Shown here in pieces: positions 45,201 through 55,590 of a stretch of 64,000 nt of DNA (positions are counted from its first letter, which is position 1; every line of letters starts with the position of its first letter). The notes below the pieces were generated by a model that had not been told where the DNA came from, searched no databases, and saw only the letters and a program-made list of their open reading frames with translations. The position numbers were made by a program, and so were the translations under genes. Origin of the DNA: Diaporthe sp. PMI_573 (lineage: Eukaryota > Ascomycota > Sordariomycetes > Diaporthales > Diaporthaceae); contig JAJTUP010000009.1 in the NCBI GenBank assembly GCA_021399435.1, forward strand, positions 868,001-932,000. Reading direction: 5' to 3'.

Positions 45201-47399
45201 TGAGAATAGGAAAGAAGTTAAGGCATCTATTACATAAAATGTAATATCTCCGAGCGGCGTTATAATGATGGTTATACCTTTTAACGAGAAATATAGCCCT
45301 TTGCCAAACCTTACAGTAGCTTTGTTAGTATGTAAGGAATTTAGGCTGACTTTTAGGTCCTCTTGCCAGAGGGCTAAGTACTGGTTGTAGCCTACCATAA
45401 AGTATTTAGCTATACCTGTATTAGGTATAATGCTCTGAAATTTGTGGCGAGAGTATTGGTCTTTAAGAAGGAAGACGTTGGCAATAGTCCTATTAACCTC
45501 TTTAGGTTTCTCTACTAGCAAAGGATTAAGATAATAGAGAAAGGCCGAATTCATTAGGAAGTGGTGGGCCATATAGCTACTATTGTTGTCTTTTTTGGCA
45601 GTGGTTACTTAGCCGGTAGGCATGCCTTTAGTATCCTCTATACCAGCCAAGAAGGTATTAACTTTGCCGCTATGGGTAGCCTCTTAAATATACTTGTAGG
45701 CCATTAGGAACTGACGACAGGCATACTAGCATTCTTTGGTTATATGGTTGGTAGACTAATAATCTTTTTTGCTATATATGAAGTAATATTTCTTAGTTGG
45801 GTCTAATAGTTGAGGGGCTTCCTGCTATGGTAATAGTGGGTATATAGTGGCCCTTTTGGGGGCACTATGGCCGCTCTGCTTATTATTAGTATAGCGGCGA
45901 TTAAGATAATAAGTCTTGTTGTTGCCTTTAGCGACAAATAGGCTAGGACTAGTAAGAAAGTACTGGGAAGGCTACTTATACTTTAGACTTAGATTAAGAG
46001 AGGTACGGAAGTCTTAAAATAGCTTCTTACGTAGGGCCAAGGGCGTAAATAGTATATATTTAAAGTCTGGCACGCCCTTATAGGCGCAAAGAACAGTTAT
46101 TCTGAGAATATTATTACTTTTATAGCTATAGCCAAGTATCTATTAATATAGCTAAAGCTTGTCTAGTAAGGCTTATAGTACTTCCTATAGGTTCTTCTTA
46201 GCGTTTTTAGGGTCTTCACGTATATTAGAAAAGGTTAGGCCGGTCTAGTTACTAAAGTACTACTAATAGTTAGTATTAATATTAAAATAGGTCTTTAGCT
46301 TAGCATATACCTAGGCAAAGCTATTATTAATACTAATATATATAAGATAGTATTTTTTAATATAGCCAGTAAGAATCTAGGAAAGTAGGGTATAAAATTA
46401 GCTAGGGTCGACCTTATTAAAGTAGTAGATATTTAAAAATACCTTAATTTTATCATCTAAGAAATCATACAGGTTACTACTCTACTTTTATACTGGGTTC
46501 TAGCTCTTAAGAAAGCAAGCTATTTATTCTAGCTTTATTTAAATATTAAGTATATGGTAAGGGGGAAGGCCCTAGTAGTTGTTCTATAGTTAGGGCTAAT
46601 GGCAATATAGTATTAACGTCTAGGCCAGGTATTTTTTCCGGGGATTGTACGGAGCTTTAGGCTAAAGAAGGTCATTTTAGGTATATAGGGTCCCCGGGGT
46701 ATGTAATATCTGTTAGCTTGCCAGGCCTGGAGTAATGTTTTACCAGGCAACCGCCAGGCCCGGTGTAGTTAGGGGCAGCTAGGTTAGTTATTTTATCAAC
46801 TCGATAATAGTAGTAGGGAAAGAGGCAGCGCCTGGGGTAGAAGGAATAGGCGTTTATATATTCCTTCTAGGCGGTTTTTGAAATCGTTGTACTATTTTTA
46901 ACTTAAGCGCAAATTTAACCTTACAGGCTTCGTCTTCTGGCTACTTAGGGCAATAGTTTTCTTTAAGGAGGGCAAATAGTTGGTTAGCAATATGGGTGCT
47001 TTTTATATTACCGGTGTAGATGCCGTGGGCCTGGAGGAAGCGCCGGAGCTCTAATTACTAGCGGCTCTTGGTAACTTTAAAGCTGTTGAGAGTCTACCCC
47101 TTAAAGTAGGTTTAATACTTACCAAGAAATTTGTCATTAATAGCGTAAATTTCCTATAGCTTGTCTAGTATTTTAAGCAGGTATATTGTTATCTAGGTAG
47201 GGTTTTAGTTTAAAGGGTCGCTCGGGGCTTTCTATAGGAAGCAGTTAATACAGGCCCAGCTTATTGCTGGAACTATATATTGTTAGTAAAGGGTATTGAG
47301 ATAGGCTCTAAGGAGGTCTGTATAGTTCTACTCCCTAGCTAGGGTAGTACCTGCTGCTAGAGGTATACTCTAGGATAAAGAAGAAGAGGTTTTGGCCAT
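42246..47399 (-). pseudogene. Copia Gag-Pol polyprotein, decayed by in-frame stops
   Basis: The frame starts at an ATG at 47399 and ends at a TAA at 42246-42248, 1,717 codons apart and exactly in phase. Recognisable pieces lie in that one frame: a gag start whose tenth codon is already TAG; a zinc-knuckle remnant near 45727-45790 in which cysteine positions read tyrosine; a protease segment at 45165-45572, where the active-site triad reads Asn-Thr-Gly instead of Asp-Thr-Gly; the start of the reverse transcriptase region at 43635-43770; and the RNase H end at 42246-42600 (NNPADALTKSLPNKALEHF). The stops read are TAG, as arise from TGG or CAG by CpA-to-TpA mutation. No net indel is evident. Confidence 0.88.
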
Positions 47400-47448
47400 T
47401 ATTTATTGTTTCTAGGCTAGCCGTGAAAATCTAAATCTAGGATACTGA

Positions 47449-47702
47449 CTAACTAATCTAACTCGTATCTTTATAGTCGCCCTTTCCACAGTTTAAAGGA
47501 AAGGAAGGGGAAGAGGAGAGTCTAACTAATTTAACTCGAGTCTTTACGGTTGTCCTTTCTATAGGTTAGGCAAAGAAAAAGGGGGAGGACTAGCCACTAT
47601 GGGTATAGTTCCTGTTATAGTTAAGAAAGGTCTTGTCTTTTAAGCGAGAAGAAGAAAGGGGACCAACCACTATAGATATAGTTCCTGTTATAGTTAAGGA
47701 TG
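47449..47702. repeat. 73-bp tandem repeat, about 3.5 degenerate copies, in the element leader
   Basis: The phrase CTAACTAAT..TAACTCG occurs at 47449 and 47522, and CCACTAT..ATATAGTTCCTG at 47594 and 47667: each pair is 73 bp apart. Purine-rich ends (AAAGGGG-like) recur at the same period, so the stretch is best read as tandem copies just upstream of gag. Confidence 0.6.
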
Positions 47703-47810
47703 GCTATTTAGGCCTACCAAAGGAGGAGGACTACTAGAAGAAGGACCAGCAGAAGGACCAGTAGAAGGACCAGTAGAAGAAGGAGGAGGAGGACCAGCCG
47801 CCACGATATT
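47703..47810. repeat. Purine-rich simple repeat (AGAAGGACCAGT-like)
   Basis: Imperfect repeats of AGAAGGACCAG with AGGAGG interruptions, located in the retroelement leader. They give biased open frames on both strands that are not genes. Confidence 0.6.
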
Positions 47811-48907
47811 TATGCTTCTTCAGCAGGTGGTTTGTTTGTTTACTTCCAAGAGACCAGAAGAAGGAGGAGAAGGCGAAGGCGAACAAGCCGAAGGCAAAGA
47901 AGGCGGAGGGGCCGCCGCCACCGTAGTTAGCGACGTCAGCTTTGACGCGAGTGGTGGCGACGAGAGCCGGCACGCCATTATCCGCGGCAACTAGGCAAGC
48001 AGCAATAGTGGTACCAGCGGAAGGCAGGGGCGCCGTCGTCTACGGCGACGAGGTAGCCGTAGCCTTCCCGGTGGCCTCAGATCTGCAGAAAAGAGGGTAT
48101 TATGACACTTACTACTACGGCTTATGACCAGCACAAGAACCATTCACCCACAGGTGGTGGTTATCAGCAAACGGCACCTATTACTACGTAGTCTGACGGG
48201 TAAAGTTGCCCTTTCAAGTAGTTATCTTAGTCATATACCGCTAAATACAACAAAAGAGGGGTAGGTAAGGGTTTTGGCGTTCCAGGCACGGTTTTAGGCG
48301 TTCCGGGCGGTTGTACTAAGCAGCTAAGGGAGCATAAGGAGGCCCGGGCAAGAGGTTTGTATATAAACGGTAGGGTAAGTACTTGAGGTTAGCACCTGCC
48401 CTGCCGGCAGTTGTTTAGGTAGCAAGAAGGCTACTATCTGGTAAGAAGCCCTTTTATAGAAGAAGGGGAAGGGGCAAAGAACAAGGCCGTAAGAGTATTC
48501 TTTGTCTAGGGGATAGGTATATTATAGGGAAGGCGCAATAGTATGTACCGCTAAATAGTCGGTTCTTTGCGTAGAAGGTCGTTGTCGATACAGCGGGTTT
48601 ATACGGGCATCGGTTCCTTCTCGTAATACTTTGTGGTGAATACCCGGCTCTTCCGGGGGTCTTTGCTAGGAAGGAACTTCTAGTCTTCAGCGGCTGGATC
48701 TCCTAGGGTACTAGCAACGACGGCTGCCTGGTCTGGTTACCGGTCAGTGGTGGCTGCTTCCTTTCGATTGTATAGCGTAGATATCGCGGTCTGCTTTGTC
48801 GGCTGTTGACTGCTTGCTGGCTGACAAGGTCGACAAAGGTCTGGCAATGGATCTACCTCTTCGGACCTAGCTGTCAGGGACTGACGGGGTAGTCAATCAC
48901 TAATCAG

Positions 48908-49162
48908 TGTTGGTACGGCCCTGACTACCAAGGGTCAGGGGTCTTTGCACGTACAAATAGGGGCGAGCAAAAGGAACCACCGTACGTGTCTGGGTACGGG
49001 TTCGATTCTTGCTACGGAAAGAAGAAAGGAAGTCATCGCCATTGTGGGCGCCGAAGCACTTGGTGTAGTGGCCAGCCCTCTGCTGACTAAGCCAGACCGG
49101 CCCTTCTAATTGGCCACAGCCGGGCCGGGCGTGCGGTCCCTTCAACGGTCACCAAATCCACA
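48908..49162 (-). repeat. 5' LTR (right copy), 255 bp
   Basis: It starts TGTTGG and ends CCACA on plus, so it keeps the TG...CA termini. Two of its seven differences from the left copy are TpG-to-TpA changes on this copy (48927, 48953). On minus it is the upstream LTR and should carry the element promoter. Confidence 0.92.
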
Positions 49163-49167
49163 CATAG
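49163..49167. repeat. Right target-site duplication CATAG
   Basis: Identical to 41845-41849, directly abutting the right LTR. Confidence 0.85.
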
Positions 49168-51076
49168 TATATGAAGTCTGCTCGGACCGTAGGGTATACC
49201 TAGGTCAGCAAACAGTAGTAGATCATACTCGACACAATCAAATAGAGACATCTGAAGGTTTGTGCAGAATTACGACTTTCCTTTTTTTTTTTTTTTTTTC
49301 ATTAGAGAATAGATTTGGTAAAGAACAGAAGACTGGTTCTAAGCCGGCAACACAGTCTATCAATCTCTTTAGAGAATACGCAAATTACCTTTACAATTGT
49401 ACCCAATTAATTTTTACAGTCATCCCACAAAGTATGCTCTATTATCTACTAATAACAAAAAGCAATAGTAGCATTATTCTCTATAAAACTCTCCTGAAAA
49501 TCCAACTATTGGCAGTCCTAGTCTCGCAATTCTTATATAACTAACTGCCAACACATACTACTAATAAAGACTAGAATTAGACCAGAAACATACCTAACTA
49601 TATGCCTATATTAAATGCTTTGCCCCAAAGATAGTTACTATAACACTGTAATCTAGAAATCGTACAGCATGCAATACTATGTGCCTCCCACCATGTGTAT
49701 CTTAACTTTCCTCATGCCTTTATCTATGCCCAACAGAGGCCACGGCATATGAAGGTGGCTTTATCAACTCGTCTGACAAGTGTGACATGAAGTAGTAGCG
49801 TCTGACATATCAGCTTCGTCTCGAGTAGGTTGATTGAGGCACGCCTTACTCTAAAGCGATATTTCAAACTAGAGGGGAAAAGAAAAGGGGAAAAAAGAGA
49901 GAGAAAAGAAGACAGTAGAGGACCTGCATAGCGTCATGTCACCACTTTGCTTCGATCACTTGAGGCAAAACACCATAACTCGATGAGGTGCTAAGATCTT
50001 CGGGAACAACTAAGATTTTCTGAGTTGTTGGTCATTACCAAGGGATCCTCCATCAGTTGAAATCACCGTAGCTCTTGGAACTCAAAATTAGGCAAGCTTT
50101 TCTTAAAAACACCTGTCAAAACGCAGGCCGTTGAACTGGGCAGAGATGAGTGCACACCCACTCAATTTGCTTCAATCTCTGCCCGCAGAGTCAACCTTTG
50201 CAGCGGCAGTTCCGGGGCCACTTCTCATTCTCGAGCGCTGGTTCCATGTGTGACGTCCCCATCTCGCCTGCTCCGTACCTAGGTGGCTGGATATCTGGCC
50301 CCAATCACTCAACACTAGTCAGGACACAGCATAGACGCATCGACTTCTCAATCCAGTCAGTCAGGCTAGCATCAAGGCACTCCATTGGTTGTCGAGCCAG
50401 GACCGGAGCCGTCCGGGAGAAGAAACAAAAGCAAAATGGCATGACACAGGTGCCGCCCGTGCCAATGCACGCACGCACATGCACCGGCTGCGCTCAAACC
50501 GGAATTCACATGCGACAATCATCAGCAGTTTTTGACGCACCGGGGCTTGTATCAACCGGGAAGGGCGCCTCAATGCATACCGGTGGAGAGAAAGGGTAGC
50601 ACTGCATTGCAGTCTCTAGCACATCACGTCTCGGATTGGATGGGAAGCACTGGCTAATACCAAGGTCGGGATCTCTGTGGATGGTCTAGAATGCGTCTGT
50701 ATTCTTGGTCCGCATATTGTATATGCAGTATGTATAATAACGGGCGGGAGTCCCCTGTGCCGTTTCCCGGGCCTGCTCATTCTCAGCAGACCCCCCTTCT
50801 GATTCTCATGCAGAGTTCTAATAGTACAGCATGCAGCCATGCGTGATAGCAAGAGTACACATTTCCCCTTCATCCTTCCCAAAAGCCATGGCTGCGCTCA
50901 AAACCCAATGCATGACAAAGTCAGTTTCCTGCCAAAACCCCCGGTCCCGTTGATGCTGGTATTGTGCCCGGAACGCCGTTTTTGAGTAAAAATTGAAACC
51001 GCTGATTTTATCGTCACTCGTGAGACATTCGAGGTGTCTTGTCCAAGTATTGTTTTTGTAGTGTCTGTATGTAGCT
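49168..51076. other. AT-rich then ordinary gene-free flank right of the retroelement
   Basis: About 1.9 kb. The first 700 bp or so are AT-rich with a run of 18 T at 49282-49299; base composition returns to the local norm after roughly 50000. Open frames (such as 50150-50599 plus) have no motif. The distal part is the 3' flank of the hypothetical gene. Confidence 0.5.
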
Positions 51077-51685
51077 TCAGGCCTCCCATAGTGACATCAT
51101 GGGCCCCTCGATGTGCTGGACGTGGTGCTGAACGGGGACCTCCTTCTTAGCCGAGGCCGTGGTCTCTGTCCGCCTCCGCTTGTGCTCTGTGGTTGAGCTT
51201 GTCGTTGGCTGTGGGATCCAGAGGGACATGGAAGGACCATCGATCTCCGAGTCCCACTGCTCGTGCGACGTAAATGTGCCGGCGCGTTCCCTCTTGTGCT
51301 CGTGGGCGAGGTGCTGTTGTGCACGGTGGGCGGCTGTTTCCCTCCGCAGGGCCTGCCTGTTCAGGCAGAAGGGGAGTTCCTCCTGGCTGACGGACATGGC
51401 GCCGCTGTGGCGTCTGATGGGGGACGGGGGAAGCTCGTCTTCGCTGAACTCGTCGTCGTCTCCGAGCACAGCGCTGTCCTCGTCGTACTCGGACAGTGGC
51501 GATGCAGTCAGGGATGATCGCTTCGAGATGGAAGTGATTTGGGTTGTGATGAAGGATGTGTCGATTGGCTTTACAAACTGGGGACCATGACACAGCATGT
51601 TGTCGTCAAAGGAGCCAACGTAGAGAGGGTTCGTCTTTGGGAATGAGGCTTGAATGTTGATAGGGCGTGCTTGCATCTGAGCCAT
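51077..51685 (-). CDS. Hypothetical 202-residue protein with duplicated GPxMSLW motif
   Basis: An intronless frame. The ATG at 51685 (MAQMQARPINIQASF) is taken as start; an in-frame ATG at 51754 would add 23 residues. Features: an acidic patch (EYDEDSAVLGDDDEFSEDEL), then PPSPIRRHSG, a helix rich in Ala/His/Arg (RRETAAHRAQQHLAHEHKRE), and a basic cluster (EHKRRRTETTAS) that could be a nuclear signal. A short motif occurs twice, IDGPSMSLW and IEGPMMSLW, the second at the very C-terminus. No domain recognised; mostly disordered by composition. It lies between the transposon flank and another hypothetical on the same strand, 891 bp apart. Confidence 0.6.
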   Translation of the reverse strand: MAQMQARPINIQASFPKTNPLYVGSFDDNMLCHGPQFVKPIDTSFITTQITSISKRSSLTASPLSEYDEDSAVLGDDDEFSEDELPPSPIRRHSGAMSVSQEELPFCLNRQALRRETAAHRAQQHLAHEHKRERAGTFTSHEQWDSEIDGPSMSLWIPQPTTSSTTEHKRRRTETTASAKKEVPVQHHVQHIEGPMMSLWEA

Positions 51686-52576
51686 GACAGTATTATTTAC
51701 TGATTGATGGGTATGTTGGGCTTGAGGTAGTGTGCAATTGTGACTTGTAGTCAAGGTGGTTCAATAGAGTTTGTTGCTTCAGGCTGTCATGAGCTTTTTG
51801 ATGACTTCGATGGGAAACAAGGTGTAGAAGGCTGGCTGAGATTCAAGATATTTAAACAAGATCTGGTCCAGCCGACCAATCCAGCTGGGAAACGCATCTC
51901 GCAGGCTGAGATGCCGTGATGGGCTGATCGATGGGATCTAGAGGCATGTGGTGTCTCAGTCATTTCTCTTGACCCCAAGTCTCCCCCGGATTCGAGCCCA
52001 CAATGACATTGGCATCAGGCGCGGACCAGGCCCCTTTGACGGGGAAGTCGTATGATCGGGGGCTACCGGATGGGCTGACTGCGGGAGCGATACTGCATTA
52101 TCTGCTGTGAACAGTGTGTGGGTGTCTGGCTGTTAATAGCTAAACCCCCCTTTGCCTCGTCGGTTTCCGGGGCAAAGGTGGAGTGGGCTGCTTGGTTCCG
52201 GGACAATCCGAAATCTACCATCGCCCCAAGATCATTCATCTCTTAGCCGCCCTGTCTGCCAGCCAGCCCAGCCTGCTGCACTTGCACTCGCCACGCACTA
52301 CCGACGTAAACGGAACAGCTTGGATCTTTTGTTCTACAGTACTTGAGAATTTTTAAGCTCTTCAACTAACTAGGTACACGCAAAGGTGCTTCTATCGAGC
52401 AAGGGGCTCTTGTACCCTTAATCAACAAGAAATTGTTTTAACTAGTCGCCGAACTTGACGCAGGGCACATCCCAGATAATTCGACACCTGCACCTCATGC
52501 TTTCATAGATACACCCGGGCATCAAAAATACTGACACAGATTGTCTTCACCCCAGGCGCACTGCTTTGACTCGCAA
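51686..52576. other. Intergenic region between two minus-strand hypotheticals
   Basis: About 890 bp that should hold the promoter of the 202-residue protein and the 3' end of the larger gene. No motif or repeat beyond short homopolymers is seen. Confidence 0.5.
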
Positions 52577-55500
52577 TCACTGGTTCTCCGAGCGCCTGCT
52601 GCCCTTTTCAGAGTCCCGCCAGGGTTGTCGGAGCGTCGCTGAGTAGGAAGACGGCCAGGTAGTCTTCCCTGCTCCATTGGGCACACCATCCCTCTCCACC
52701 GCATCTGTAGAGCGTCCGCGGCGAGACATTCTGTCTTGCTCAGGAAGCTCTTCACTGTAACTCGCATTTTCTTTCCGGTCCAATGGCCGCAATGCCGACG
52801 GTCCAGCTGGTGTCGAAGCCCTCAGTCCTTGCGAATCCCTAGAAGGTACGGGAACACTCGCGTCTTGCCATGAACGGCCGAAGGACTGAGAGGTCAATCC
52901 ACTTTCCTGGAATCTTCCACGAGAGCCCGGGAGCGGCCTTGAAATATCTGATAGCTTTCCGCGACTGATATTTGACAGGTCGGCCATACCCTGGATGGGA
53001 CCATGTCCACCTGTCGTCAAAGGATGGAAATCTCGATCTGACGATGCCGCCGCTCGAGGGCTTTGGCTGCTGTATTCACCTGTTCGGCTCGTCGCAGATA
53101 ATTGTGAGGTCAGTGATGAATTCTGGTTCTGTGACTTCGACACCATTGGCTGCGCTTGTCTGCTTGCGGCTTGACCACCCTCCTCGCCGTTAGGGCTCAG
53201 TCTATATGCGGTGCGCGTGGTCGGTGTGTCCGAGTTGTTTCGATCAAAATCGGGGCTCCGGCTGCTACCGTATCTGCCAATCAACCCGTTTCTTAGGTCG
53301 CTTGGAAAGCTCACTCTAGGATTCCGAGGAGCAAGCTCATGCGGGTCCGAGCTCTCTCCGTATCTGTCTTCAGGCCTGGACAGGTCGCTTGCAGTAACGT
53401 AGTGTCGGGGATCTTGAACTCCAGAAGTAGAGGAAGGGTGGGGATACTGCATGCTTTCAACGCAGTCTGTGGCTTTGGGATATTGCTGATCTTGCAATAA
53501 CGAAGCCTGAACGTTGTCTTCGACTCCTTGCTCTGATGCTGGGTTCTGCTTTGCTTGGATTGCTCTCAGTCTTGTCTCGAAGTCCCGTGCAAGGCCCTGA
53601 AAGGCATCCACCATTATGGATAGCCCAGGGGGTAGAATCGTTGAACGGTGACGCAGTTGTTGTGCTGTCCGGAAAGCAAGCACCTCAGCCGTGTCTCCCA
53701 ATGTGAATTCCTGGTCTGCAGTAGGAATCTTTAGTGGACGGTGCAGGAATAGACAGGGGAATTTGCGCGCGGAGACTTTTGGTCCATCGTCCTCATACCC
53801 TTCAGCCCAAGCCAGCCTCTCCTCTTTCTTGGAATCCTGTAACACATTGAAACACTCTGGGATGTTATCTCTCAGGCCGGAGTTGAACAGGTTGCCTGTT
53901 ATTCCAACTTCTTCCCAGTCTCCATCACCCAAGTATGGTAGAACGACTACCAGGTACCAACCGCTTGGGTGAAAATCCCACCATGCGTAGTAGACCTCAC
54001 CCACAACTGGATGGATAATGCCTTTGGATGGCTCGTGCCTGGACTCTTGTGCTGGCTTCGTCATAATGTTGTTGGGCTCATAGTTCTGGTCCAAGGCCTT
54101 CTGGTACTCTGCATTGCTCGCGTCGGCCTTTTGTCGGTCACAGTCTTCCACAAGCTCGCCCAGTTCCTCAATAGCCAAGTTAGGCTTCGACGAACATGCG
54201 TGGCTTTTTCCCAAGAGGTGCTTTGTTGCAGCTCGAACTGGATTCTTTCCCCAATTAAGACCGTGATCCATGCAACGAACGATGTACCAGTTGCCGCGTC
54301 TCTTGGGGTACTCAACAATCCCTGAATTCCAATCAGTAGGCATCTCACATCTTCACCGTTTTATAGTGAATAGAAAGCAATATCTGACGGGAAAATAAGG
54401 ATGGAGAGAATTATTTGCAGTGCTTACAGTGCTTGTGCTCTGCTCCAGGATCACGGGCTAAATCGTAAACCTCTTTGTAGGCAATGGTCTTCTTCGTCAG
54501 AGGTAGAGCTCGTGACTGGGCTTGCTGTGAAGACACATCTCCTCTGCTTATCAGCTCCTCCTCTTCTGCGGTGAAATCATCATCCAGTGGTTCCTCAGCA
54601 CAAGACGAATTGTAGAGCTCATCCTGACCTGAGTGCTCATGTGGTTGTGGCTCGCTCGGATCGTTCCCTCCTGTAGATTTCGCTCTGGCTTCATCGGGCT
54701 TTTCCACATGGAGTGGCTTTGCGACTGTACTGTACTGTCGACCAGCAAATCCAGGATCTTGTTGTTTGCTTTTGCTAAATGGTTCCAATCGAGAAGCGGC
54801 AGAAGAACCATGGAAATCACTGCCTGGGAAGCTTTGAACCTGAGAGCTGGCATGAGTTGCAAAGTCATCCTTAGAGATATGGGCTGGTTCTGCCATGCGA
54901 GGTGCGCCTGTTTGAGCTTCGGGGGTGCCATCAAATCTGGGCTTCTCAAGGGTGCGCAGTCCAGAATTGAGTGCCAGGGAGGAAGAGACTGAAGGATGCG
55001 GCGCGTCGACCTGTAATCTCTCGTAGTCAGTTCGTGCTTCGTAGGTATTCAGTGGGAACATTGGGGATGAGTGAGCAAGGATAGATCTGGTGAGTAGGCA
55101 CAACTGTCTGCCGAACAATTGCTGTTCAGATCCATGGTGAATAGAGGTATGTCAGAAAGGGTTGGGTGATAGAGGCAAGATGTGTATGGTAGAGATCGAA
55201 AGAACAAAATCAAGACCGGGCCTCTTGCCAACACGGACTTCTGAGTCGAAAGGAGGCAGGACGCACCTGAAGTTCCATACTGCTACGCTTTAAGCGCTTG
55301 AGGTTTGAAATCTTTTCCTTCAGGACTTGAACCTCAGCCTCATGCTTGCGCTTGCGAGTGGCCTCGCTTTGTTCGGCTGTCTGAATAGCGGTCCGTAAGG
55401 CTTCCTTGGACTTATTGAGGGCCAACTCCTTCTTCTTGACGTCTTCCTCCTTCTCCTTGATGTCTTTCTGGCCAGACTCTTGACCGATGTTGTAAGCTTC

Positions 55501-55590
55501 GATTACCTGTCGCAGGCGCTCCTCTTCCTGAACCTGGAGGTGACGGCACTCTTGGTCAAGAAGGCGATATCTTGCCTCGAGGTCCTCCAT
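52577..55590 (-). CDS. Hypothetical 883-residue protein, N-terminal coiled coil, C-terminal disordered
   Basis: Three exons (55590-55267, 55010-54428, 54321-52577) join with agreeing phases; introns are 256 and 106 nt (GTGCGT/CAG and GTAAGC/CAG). Residues 1-108 form a heptad-like charged coiled coil (LEARYRLLDQECRHLQVQEE onward to LKRSSMELQ). A Ser/Glu-rich linker follows. A compact globular-looking segment spans roughly residues 303-530, opening with WIVEYPKRRGNWYIVRCMDH, with repeated aromatic residues (VYYAWWDFHPSGWYLVVVLP) and CLFLHRPLKIP. The C-terminal third is Ser/Arg/Pro-rich and disordered. The splice that makes Trp from two exons (H-W-I-V-E-Y) supports the structure. I do not recognise the family; chromatin or nuclear function is possible but not shown. 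Confidence 0.72.

Larger units (their letters stand above)
41850..49162 (-). mobile_element. Ty1/copia LTR retrotransposon, full length but decayed
   Basis: A 7,313-bp element bounded by two 255-bp LTRs in direct orientation that begin and end TG...CA on one copy (the other copy ends TA), with 5-bp duplications CATAG on both sides. The internal coding frame is on the minus strand in the order gag, protease, integrase, reverse transcriptase, RNase H, which is the copia order. The interior from 42105 to about 47700 is markedly TpA-rich and full of TAG stops, as expected of RIP. The 1.5-kb leader between the 5' LTR and gag (47400-48907) is partly GC-rich and contains a tandem repeat. The element is not expected to be autonomous. 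Confidence 0.93.

Noticed and set aside
47734..47994. Open frames on both strands in the retroelement leader (Phe/Ser/Trp-rich on minus, Glu/Gly/Ala-rich on plus)
   Set aside because: They are translations of a purine-rich simple repeat.
51975..52010. Possible tRNA T-loop (GGCTCGAATCC on the minus strand)
   Set aside because: The flanking bases do not form a T-stem and no acceptor stem or anticodon arm can be built.
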